A stretch of 18,864 nucleotides of DNA from an uncultured Loktanella sp. Lineage in GTDB: Bacteria; Pseudomonadota; Alphaproteobacteria; Rhodobacterales; Rhodobacteraceae. Positions 7,350 to 14,082 of this stretch are shown piece by piece. A model generated the notes under the pieces. The model was not told the DNA's origin. It saw nothing but the letters and a program-made list of their open reading frames with translations, and searched no databases. The position numbers were made by a program, and so were the translations under genes. Position 1 is the stretch's first letter; each line of letters starts with the position of its first letter. The stretch spans positions 1-18,864 of the forward strand of contig CAJXTP010000029.1 of assembly GCA_913061335.1 (NCBI GenBank), in the 5' to 3' direction.

Positions 7350-8007
7350 GATCTAACCTGTAGCCAAGACCGCGGTGCGTCGAAATCTGCAACTGCGACC
7401 CTTCAAGGTGCTTGCGCAAACGGCCGATATAAACCTCGATAGCGTTTTCGGACACATCGTCGTCGTATGAAAACAGCCGGTCCACCAGCTTTTGTTTTGG
7501 GAAAATCTGGCCCGGCGCGTTGAACAAAACCTCGAGCAGACGCAGTTCTTTGTTACGCAGGCTGACCGGATTTTTGCCAACCGTCAGCACTCCCGCAACC
7601 GGATCAAATGCAACGTCGCCCATCCGGACCACCGTCTGCACAGTTCCAGCCTTGCGGCGCAAAACAGCACGGCAGCGCGCCTCAAGCTCGGCATGGTCAA
7701 AAGGTTTGGTCACATAGTCGTCTGCGCCCAAATCCAGCAGGCTGATTCTATCCGACACCTGACTGCGGGCGGTCAAAACAATGATTGGGGTCACACCTTT
7801 GCCTGCGCGGTGCCTGCGTAGAAAGTCGCGCCCGTCCCCATCTGGCAGCATGACATCAAGCAAGATAAGATCGTATTCACCACTGTCTGAAAACGCAATC
7901 GCATCAGCAATTGTGCCAGCATGATCAATGACATGCCCGTCCAACTGCATCCGCGCGCAGATGGCTTGAGCCAGATCATAATTATCTTCGATCAGCAGGA
8001 ATTTCAT
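7342..8007 (-). CDS. tctD: TctD-like OmpR-family response regulator
   Basis: The 221-residue product has a receiver domain with acidic pocket Glu7-Asp8, phosphoacceptor Asp51 (LILLDVMLPDGDG), Thr79 (IIVLTARS) and Lys101 (VTKPF). After a linker it has a winged-helix DNA-binding domain with LRNKELRLLEVLF, the recognition region ENAIEVYIGRLRKHL and the wing STHRGLGYRL. It is complete and of standard length. It is the first gene of the operon with tctE, reading away from tctC. OmpR-type regulators bind tandem repeats about 10-11 bp apart, and such a pair lies at 8031-8051 in the region shared with tctC. Likely an activator of tctCBA when phosphorylated. Confidence 0.95.
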   Translation of the reverse strand: MKFLLIEDNYDLAQAICARMQLDGHVIDHAGTIADAIAFSDSGEYDLILLDVMLPDGDGRDFLRRHRAGKGVTPIIVLTARSQVSDRISLLDLGADDYVTKPFDHAELEARCRAVLRRKAGTVQTVVRMGDVAFDPVAGVLTVGKNPVSLRNKELRLLEVLFNAPGQIFPKQKLVDRLFSYDDDVSENAIEVYIGRLRKHLEGSQLQISTHRGLGYRLDHD

Positions 8008-8030
8008 GAAGGGCGTGCCTAATTTTGCGC

Positions 8031-8051
8031 ATGACAGGTTTATGTCAGGTT
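8031..8051. promoter_or_regulatory. Candidate TctD operator: tandem repeats with 11-bp period
   Basis: ATGACAGGTT (8031-8040) is followed one base later by ATGTCAGGTT (8042-8051), nine of ten bases identical with an 11-bp repeat length. The same bases contain TGACA-N6-TGTCA, an inverted repeat. OmpR-family regulators typically bind direct repeats of this spacing on one helix face. It lies 24 bp upstream of the tctD start and 64 bp upstream of the tctC start, so it could serve both. Confidence 0.6.
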
Positions 8052-8076
8052 GCCGTGATTGCTTAATGCCAACTGA

Positions 8077-8089
8077 CCCGCACTGCGGG
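8077..8089 (+). promoter_or_regulatory. Short hairpin in the tctC leader
   Basis: CCCGC at 8077-8081 can pair with GCGGG at 8085-8089 across a 3-nt loop. It lies 13 bp upstream of the tctC ribosome site (GGGAGGA from 8102). It may shape leader structure or be coincidental; the stem is short. Confidence 0.3.
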
Positions 8090-8114
8090 CGGTTGTCAAA
8101 TGGGAGGAATTACA

Positions 8115-9104
8115 ATGACAACTTTGAAACTGGGCCGCCGTGCCTTAATGGGCGCAGCAATGGCTGCAATGACTTTGGGTGCACCAGCGGCATTTGCTGA
8201 TGGGCATCAAGTCGTGGACAGCATCCACTTTATCATTCCGGGCGGCGCTGGCGGCGGCTGGGACGGAACTGCTCGTGGCACAGGCGAGGCCCTGACAAAC
8301 GCAGGCCTCGTTGGGTCCGCATCTTATGAAAACATGTCCGGCGGTGGCGGCGGTGTTGCGATTGCGTACATGATCGAGAACGCAGAAAGCAACGAAGGCA
8401 CGTTGATGGTCAACTCGACCCCAATCGTGATCCGGTCTTTGACTGGCGTGTTTCCACAAAGCTTCCGTGACCTGACATTGGTCGCGGGCACAATCGGTGA
8501 CTATGCAGCCATCGTTGTTGGCAAAGACAGCCCGCTGAATTCAATGGCTGATCTGGTCGCAGCCTACGACGCTGACGCATCTGCGACTGCCATCGGCGGC
8601 GGTTCTGTTCCGGGCGGCATGGACCACCTTGTTGCAGCCATGACAATGGAAGCAGCCGGCAAAGACGCGCTGGACGTAAAATACATTCCATACGATGCTG
8701 GCGGCAAAGCTATGGCAGCCCTGCTGTCGGGTGAAATCGCAGCCCTGTCGACCGGTTTCTCTGAAGCCGTTGATCTGGCAAATGCAGGTGAAGTCAAAAT
8801 CATCGGTGTGACATCACCAGAGCGGATCGCAGCAGCGCCTGATGCGATGACGATGAACGAGCAAGGCATCGACATTGAGTTTGTGAATTGGCGTGGCTTC
8901 TTTGGTGCACCAGGTCTGTCGGCTGAAAAGACCGCACAGTATCAGGCAGCGCTCGAGCAGATGTACGACACACCAGAGTGGGAAACTGTCCGCGCCCGTA
9001 ACGGCTGGGTCAACATCCACAACTCCGGCGATGATTTCCGCACATTCTTGGAAGCCCAAGAAACTGTGATTGGCGATCTGATGAAAAAGCTCGGTTTCCT
9101 GTAA
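8115..9104 (+). CDS. tctC: TctC-like tripartite tricarboxylate transporter substrate-binding protein
   Basis: This is a 329-residue periplasmic receptor of the TTT transporter family. The N-terminus has an export signal (TLKLGRRALMGAAMAAMTLG, cut near AFA-DG); the Arg-Arg before the hydrophobic stretch is suggestive of Tat but lacks a full consensus. Family motifs follow: FIIPGGAGGGWDGTARG, SYENMSGGGGGVAIAYMIE, VGKDSPLNSMADLVAAY, GGSVPGGMDHLVA and VNWRGFFGAPGLS. The start at 8115 has GGGAGGA at 6-bp spacing; an upstream in-frame ATG at 8100 overlaps that site and is rejected. It is the first gene of tctCBA, divergent from tctD, and a stem-loop follows it, as expected for a receptor needed in excess over its permease. 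Ligand is probably a di- or tricarboxylate. Confidence 0.95.
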   Translation: MTTLKLGRRALMGAAMAAMTLGAPAAFADGHQVVDSIHFIIPGGAGGGWDGTARGTGEALTNAGLVGSASYENMSGGGGGVAIAYMIENAESNEGTLMVNSTPIVIRSLTGVFPQSFRDLTLVAGTIGDYAAIVVGKDSPLNSMADLVAAYDADASATAIGGGSVPGGMDHLVAAMTMEAAGKDALDVKYIPYDAGGKAMAALLSGEIAALSTGFSEAVDLANAGEVKIIGVTSPERIAAAPDAMTMNEQGIDIEFVNWRGFFGAPGLSAEKTAQYQAALEQMYDTPEWETVRARNGWVNIHNSGDDFRTFLEAQETVIGDLMKKLGFL

Positions 9105-9123
9105 AGACCAAGAGTTTCACGAC

Positions 9124-9151
9124 GGGGCAGCGCGGGAAATTGCGCTGCCCC
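9124..9151 (+). promoter_or_regulatory. Perfect 10-bp stem-loop between tctC and tctB
   Basis: GGGGCAGCGC (9124-9133) and GCGCTGCCCC (9142-9151) are exact reverse complements around an 8-nt loop. No T-run follows, so transcription is probably not fully stopped. Hairpins after binding-protein genes commonly protect the upstream mRNA and lower expression of the downstream permease genes, which would explain how one operon yields more TctC than TctB/TctA. Confidence 0.7.
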
Positions 9152-9179
9152 ATTTCATAAACTCTTGGGGGGATGGGTC

Positions 9180-9671
9180 ATGGCCCTTGATCGTTGGATC
9201 GCACTAATTTTGCTCGGTATCTGTTTGGCCTATGGCTATGCCGCTTGGTTCACGATGGATGAGGGCCTCGCGCCGTTTATGCAGCGTAACCCAATTTGGC
9301 CCAGCACATTCCCCAAGGCTTTGTCCGTGTTGGGTGCAGGTGCCGCATTTATCACCCTGTTTGGCCTAGAAAAATCAGAAGTCAAAGTCGGCGACATCGA
9401 TTACCGCCGCTTGCATGAATATAAGCTTGGTCAAGCGATTGCGCTGCTCGCCCTTATGGTCATCTACGCGCTGACTTTGCGCCCCTTTGGGTTCTTGGTC
9501 GCGACATCGGGTTTCCTGATCATCGGCGCGTTCATTTTGGGCGAGCGCAAATGGCATGTGATGATCCCCGTCGGGGTGATCGCCGCGTTCTCGGTCTGGT
9601 ATTTGGTGTCACAAGTTCTGGAAATTTACATGCGCCCTCTGCCGGGCTTTTTACTTGGATTGGGGGGCTGA
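9180..9671 (+). CDS. tctB: TctB-like small membrane subunit of the tripartite tricarboxylate transporter
   Basis: The 163-residue integral membrane protein has hydrophobic segments at about 5-23, 45-62, 84-100, 103-121 and 127-147, typical of TctB in size and layout. TctB assembles with TctA in the inner membrane; its exact part in transport is not well defined. A TTG at 9165 would give a slightly longer frame, but the ATG at 9180 is preferred because GGGGGGA sits 6 bp upstream of it. It lies 75 bp after tctC, separated by the stem-loop, and ends 3 bp before tctA. Confidence 0.93.
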   Translation: MALDRWIALILLGICLAYGYAAWFTMDEGLAPFMQRNPIWPSTFPKALSVLGAGAAFITLFGLEKSEVKVGDIDYRRLHEYKLGQAIALLALMVIYALTLRPFGFLVATSGFLIIGAFILGERKWHVMIPVGVIAAFSVWYLVSQVLEIYMRPLPGFLLGLGG

Positions 9672-9674
9672 TCG

Positions 9675-11189
9675 ATGCTTGAAGGAATGCTTATTGGCCT
9701 GCAAACGGCCCTGTCACTTAAGATGATCCTTGTTGTGATCGGCGGATGCTTGATCGGCACATTTATCGGCATGTTGCCGGGGCTTGGGCCAATGTCGATC
9801 ATTGCGATCATGATCCCAATCGCAATCTCGATGGGCGACCCATCTGCGGCGCTTATCTTGCTTGCTGGCGTGTATTACGGCGCGATCTTTGGCGGCTCTA
9901 CATCGTCGATCCTTCTTAATGCGCCCGGTGTCGCAGGCACCGTCGCCACCAGTTTTGACGGCTACCCGATGACCCAACAAGGCAAAGCCGGCAAGGCGCT
10001 GACCATTGCGGCCATCGCCAGTTTCTGCGGCGGCACCATTGGCGCGATCCTGCTGATGATCTTTGCGCCAATGCTTTCATCGGTCGCATTGCTGTTCCAT
10101 TCGGCGGAATATTTCGCATTGATGGTCGTCGGGCTGTCAGCCATCGCCGCATTCGCAGGCACCGGCCAAGTAGCCAAAGCAATCATGATGACCACACTTG
10201 GCTTGATCATGGCCACCGTCGGCGAAGGCGCGTTGTTCAATCTGCCGCGGTTCACAATGGGCATTATGGACCTACAATCAGGGTTTGGTTTTATCACGTT
10301 GGCCATGGCGATGTTCGCCCTGCCAGAGGCGCTGTTTTTGGTGCTCAAACCACGCGAAATGAAGGACAGCGGATCAGGCGATATCAAAGATATGCGCATC
10401 ACCCGCGCCGAGGCATGGGCCATTGCACCCGTTATTGGACGGCAATCGCTACAGGGTTTCTTCATCGGCGTCCTACCCGGTGCAGGTGCGACGATTGCCA
10501 GTTTCTTGGGCTACGCAGTTGAACGCAACATCGCGACGAAAGAAGAACAAGAACTGTTCGGCAAAGGATCGATCAAAGGACTGGCGGCCCCTGAAACAGC
10601 CAACAACGCTGCCTGCACCGGATCGTTTGTGCCGCTGTTGACGCTCGGCATTCCAGGCTCTGGCACAACGGCGATTTTGCTCGGCGCATTGATCGCGCTG
10701 AACGTTACACCTGGGCCACGCCTGATGATCGATGAGCCACAGATTTTCTGGGCCGTAATCATCTCGATGTACATTGGCAATCTGGTGCTTCTAGTCCTGA
10801 ACCTGCCGCTGATCCCTTACATCGCTAAAGTACTCATGGTGCCGCGCAACTATCTGATTCCGTTCATTTTATTCTTCACCCTGATGGGGGCCTACATCGG
10901 GCAAAACAACGCCACAGAACTGTTGATCCTTGTCGGTTTTGGCATCTGTGCAACAGCGCTAAAGTTCGCGGATTACCCACTGGCACCACTGCTTATTGGG
11001 TTCATCTTGGGCGGCATGTTGGAAGACAACTTCTCGCGGTCAATGCAGCTCTATGATGGCATCGGATTTGTCTGGGAACGCCCGATGACCATGGGCTTGT
11101 TAATCATAGCGGCGATCCTCATCGTGCTGCCAAGCTATCGCACACGCCGTGCAAAGAGCCGCCAAGCCGGTGTTGCCGACGGCGATTGA
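9675..11189 (+). CDS. tctA: TctA-like large permease subunit of the tripartite tricarboxylate transporter
   Basis: This 504-residue, highly hydrophobic protein has about a dozen membrane segments arranged as two similar halves. Signature stretches are GMLPGLGPMSIIAIMIPIAI followed by GVYYGAIFGGSTSSILLNAPG in the first half, and GVLPGAGATIASFLGY, PETANNAACTGSFVPLLTLG and IPGSGTTAILLGALIAL in the second. Such proteins carry carboxylates across the inner membrane using an ion gradient, after delivery by TctC. The ATG lies 3 bp after the tctB stop with a G-rich ribosome site at 9662-9667. The stop (TGA at 11187-11189) directly abuts the stop of the convergent FAD gene, leaving no room for a terminator between them. 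Confidence 0.95.
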   Translation: MLEGMLIGLQTALSLKMILVVIGGCLIGTFIGMLPGLGPMSIIAIMIPIAISMGDPSAALILLAGVYYGAIFGGSTSSILLNAPGVAGTVATSFDGYPMTQQGKAGKALTIAAIASFCGGTIGAILLMIFAPMLSSVALLFHSAEYFALMVVGLSAIAAFAGTGQVAKAIMMTTLGLIMATVGEGALFNLPRFTMGIMDLQSGFGFITLAMAMFALPEALFLVLKPREMKDSGSGDIKDMRITRAEAWAIAPVIGRQSLQGFFIGVLPGAGATIASFLGYAVERNIATKEEQELFGKGSIKGLAAPETANNAACTGSFVPLLTLGIPGSGTTAILLGALIALNVTPGPRLMIDEPQIFWAVIISMYIGNLVLLVLNLPLIPYIAKVLMVPRNYLIPFILFFTLMGAYIGQNNATELLILVGFGICATALKFADYPLAPLLIGFILGGMLEDNFSRSMQLYDGIGFVWERPMTMGLLIIAAILIVLPSYRTRRAKSRQAGVADGD

Positions 11190-12434
11190 TCAGCGGCTAA
11201 AACGGGCTGGATCAAAGGCGGACAGGTCCAAATTGGAATGCTGTCCGCCAATTATTTGCGCCAGTATACGTCCGGTTTTCGGCCCCGCAGTTAGCCCGAT
11301 ATGCTGATGGCCAAAGCCCACAAAAACCCCGCTCGAGCCAAGCTCGCCAATTAACGGCAGACTATCCGGCGTCGAGGGACGAAAACCCATCCATTCCTGC
11401 GTGCCACTAAATGTCATATGCGGAAACGCGGCTGTCGCATGCTTTTTCAGCAGTGCAAACGGGGCGGTACTTGGCCCTGCATGATGATCACCCAACTCCA
11501 CAGTCCCCGCACAGCGCAGGCCCATATCCATCGCGTTAACACCAAATTTGCCATCAACCATCATCATCGGATTGCGCGGTGTTTGGGTCGGGTTTTCAAA
11601 GATCACATGATAGCCGCGCTCGGCCTCTAGCGGGATGCGCAGTCCCAGTTTGCGGGTCAATTCCTTGGACCAAATGCCCGCCGTAATCACAGCCGCGTCG
11701 CAGTCAAAACGATCCTGATCCGTCTCAACACAAGTGATCTGCCCATCCGGTCCTTTTTGCAAATCTTGGACCTCAGCACGCACAACCCGACCGCCAAGCG
11801 TCTCAAAATACAGCGCCAGCGACGCGACATACTGGCCGGGATCAGTGACATGGCCCTGCCCTTCTAGTACCGCGATACATTGATGATCGGCACTGAGGAT
11901 CGGTTCAATTTCTTGCACCGCTTGGCCAGTGATGACAGTCGGCGTCAGGCCCACATGCGCCTTTAGATGCCAGCCATAGGCATCAGCGTCAAAGCCGGTT
12001 CTGTCGCGGTAAACAAAGGTCATCTTGCTGTCGCGGACCCAGTTTTCGACAGGTGTACCTTGGATCAACGATCTGTGCTGATCGACGGCATCGAGCAATA
12101 GCGGGCTAAGTGAGTTGACGATCCGGCGTGTCCGCTTGTCAGTCGCGTTGCGCATATATTGCGCCAGCCACGGCAACATGCGCGGCACATGGCCCCATTT
12201 CACAAAAAGCGGACTGTTGCGGTCCATCAAATAGCGCGGTGCATCACGCCATAGCTTTGGCGTCGTGACAGGTACAACGGCCCATTGCGCCAGTAATCCC
12301 GCATTGCCATAAGACGCGCCCATACCCGGCGCGCCCTTATCGATCAGCGTTACATCATGCCCTGCACGCCGCAACCAAATCGCGGTTGACACACCAACGA
12401 TGCCCGCGCCAACAACAACGATCACCTTAGTCAT
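11190..12434 (-). CDS. FAD-dependent oxidoreductase, D-amino-acid dehydrogenase (DadA)-like
   Basis: The 414-residue product belongs to the DAO superfamily. The dinucleotide-binding motif VVGAGIVGVSTAIWLRRAGH lies at residues 8-27, followed by DKGAPGMGASYGNAGLLA, as in DadA. The C-terminal FAD-contact region reads FGHQHIGLTAGPKTGRILA. It should oxidise an amine such as a D-amino acid or an N-methyl or cyclic amino acid, passing electrons to the respiratory chain or oxygen. The start at 12434 gives MTKVIVVVGAG and overlaps hyuB by 8 bp; a longer frame to 12467 is rejected because it would extend deeper into hyuB with no family sequence. Co-transcription with hyuAB suggests it acts on their product, which is inference. 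Confidence 0.91.
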   Translation of the reverse strand: MTKVIVVVGAGIVGVSTAIWLRRAGHDVTLIDKGAPGMGASYGNAGLLAQWAVVPVTTPKLWRDAPRYLMDRNSPLFVKWGHVPRMLPWLAQYMRNATDKRTRRIVNSLSPLLLDAVDQHRSLIQGTPVENWVRDSKMTFVYRDRTGFDADAYGWHLKAHVGLTPTVITGQAVQEIEPILSADHQCIAVLEGQGHVTDPGQYVASLALYFETLGGRVVRAEVQDLQKGPDGQITCVETDQDRFDCDAAVITAGIWSKELTRKLGLRIPLEAERGYHVIFENPTQTPRNPMMMVDGKFGVNAMDMGLRCAGTVELGDHHAGPSTAPFALLKKHATAAFPHMTFSGTQEWMGFRPSTPDSLPLIGELGSSGVFVGFGHQHIGLTAGPKTGRILAQIIGGQHSNLDLSAFDPARFSR

Positions 12435-14082
12435 CGTCAGCGCCGTAGCCATAATCGGATTTGGCATCTTGTGGGTTAATTAGGCCAGCGGCTAAGTCCG
12501 CGGCCACAAGCGCAGGCGCGCGTTTTGCGGGGTCACCGTAACCGCCGCCACCGGGCAAACTAAGACGCAGGCGTTGTCCGGACTTGACTAATTGACGGCC
12601 CTTGCTGCGCAGTTTCGTGCCGTCCGCCAGCTCGACCCGTCCCGCTTCACCGTCGCCACCGCCGTCGCGGCCTCGTGCAGGGTGATCAACGCGGTCAAAC
12701 ATAGCGTTGAAATAGAAATCATAGCCAGCACGCGGTTCAATTTCGATGATCTGTCCAAACCCGCCACGCGTCGCACCGGCTCCGCCGGACCCTGCACGCA
12801 GCTCTTTGCGCCAGATTGTCACGGGGCCGACGTGTTCCGTGGCCTCCACGCTCATGGTGGATACACCAGACGGAAACGCAGTCGCGGACAAGCCATCAAA
12901 GTTAGGCCGCGCACCAGTGCCGCCGGAATTAAACGTCAGCACTTCGGCGCTTGGCAATCCGCTGTCAGGATCACAAGGGCGCCCTGATATTTGCACATTC
13001 CACAGCGCACTGGATCCTTCCGCAGGCACAGTTTCAGGCATCGCCTGATGCAGCGCGCCAAACACCACGTCCGGTATCAAATGCCCCAAGACATGGCGCA
13101 CCGATACGGGTGCTGGCCGGCGAGCGGCCAAAATGCATCCGTCAGGGGCCGTAATCTCGAACGGTTCCAACGAACCGGTGTTGTTGGGAACCTCTGGCGC
13201 GATTGCGCATTTCAGGCCGTAGCAGGCGTAGGCGCGCGTATAGACCTCTGGGACGTTCACCCCGAACGGGCTCATGCCGGACGTGCCGGCAAAATCCGCC
13301 TTGATCCGGTCACCAGCAACATCAAGCGTGACCGCCATGAGCACAGGTGCATCATAGCCGTCGACCGTCATCTGATTGGCGTAGCTGCCATCCGGCACAC
13401 CGGCAATCGCCGCATGGGTCGCCGCCCGACTGGTGTCGATAATGAAATCCGACAGGCCCGCCAGATCAGCAATCGAAAACTCAGTCATCATGGTGTGTAA
13501 GCGGCGATCACCCGCCGCATTACAGGCCGCTAGAGAATACATATCGCCCACGACTTGCACGGGTTCACGCACATTGGCGCGGACCATACCAATAAGGTCT
13601 TTCGACACTTCGCCACGGGTCGCTAACTTCATAATCGGGATCAAAAGACCCTCTTCAAAGACTTCGGATGCATCAGGGCCAAAGCCGCGCCCGCCAATAT
13701 CAACCACATGCGCCGTACAAGCGAAAAACCCGATCAGCTTTCCTGCGCGAAATGAAGGCGACACAACGGTGATATCGTGCAAATGTCCTGTGCCCATCCA
13801 AGGGTCATTGGTGATGTAAACATCTTCCGCAAATATATTATCAGGGCCAATTTCGCGCATAAAATGGGACACGCTTTCGGCCATCGCGTTCACGTGGCCG
13901 GGTGTTCCCGTGACCGCCTGCGCGATCATGCGCCCGCGTGCATCAAACAAGCCTGCGGATAAATCGCCTGCTTCACGCACTGACGTTGAAAACGCGGTGC
14001 GGATCAAGGTGGTTGCCTGTTCTTCAACAACGGCGATCAAGCGGTTCCACATGATCTGATAGTCGATTGTGGACACGGTCAT
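12427..14082 (-). CDS. hyuB: Hydantoinase B / oxoprolinase family protein
   Basis: The 551-residue product is the HyuB subunit of the ATP-dependent hydantoinase/5-oxoprolinase family. Recognisable motifs are TAFSTSVREAGDLSAGLFDA, GRMIAQAVTGTPGHVNAM, ITNDPWMGTGHLHDITV, and late GAGATRGGFGQIIEI and LPGGGGYGDP. Together with HyuA it hydrolyses cyclic amides such as N-methylhydantoin or 5-oxoproline; the substrate cannot be fixed from sequence. The start overlaps the hyuA stop in an ATGA arrangement (4 bp) and the end overlaps the FAD gene by 8 bp, so the three genes are translationally linked. Full length for the family and no lesion seen. Confidence 0.94.
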   Translation of the reverse strand: MTVSTIDYQIMWNRLIAVVEEQATTLIRTAFSTSVREAGDLSAGLFDARGRMIAQAVTGTPGHVNAMAESVSHFMREIGPDNIFAEDVYITNDPWMGTGHLHDITVVSPSFRAGKLIGFFACTAHVVDIGGRGFGPDASEVFEEGLLIPIMKLATRGEVSKDLIGMVRANVREPVQVVGDMYSLAACNAAGDRRLHTMMTEFSIADLAGLSDFIIDTSRAATHAAIAGVPDGSYANQMTVDGYDAPVLMAVTLDVAGDRIKADFAGTSGMSPFGVNVPEVYTRAYACYGLKCAIAPEVPNNTGSLEPFEITAPDGCILAARRPAPVSVRHVLGHLIPDVVFGALHQAMPETVPAEGSSALWNVQISGRPCDPDSGLPSAEVLTFNSGGTGARPNFDGLSATAFPSGVSTMSVEATEHVGPVTIWRKELRAGSGGAGATRGGFGQIIEIEPRAGYDFYFNAMFDRVDHPARGRDGGGDGEAGRVELADGTKLRSKGRQLVKSGQRLRLSLPGGGGYGDPAKRAPALVAADLAAGLINPQDAKSDYGYGADDD

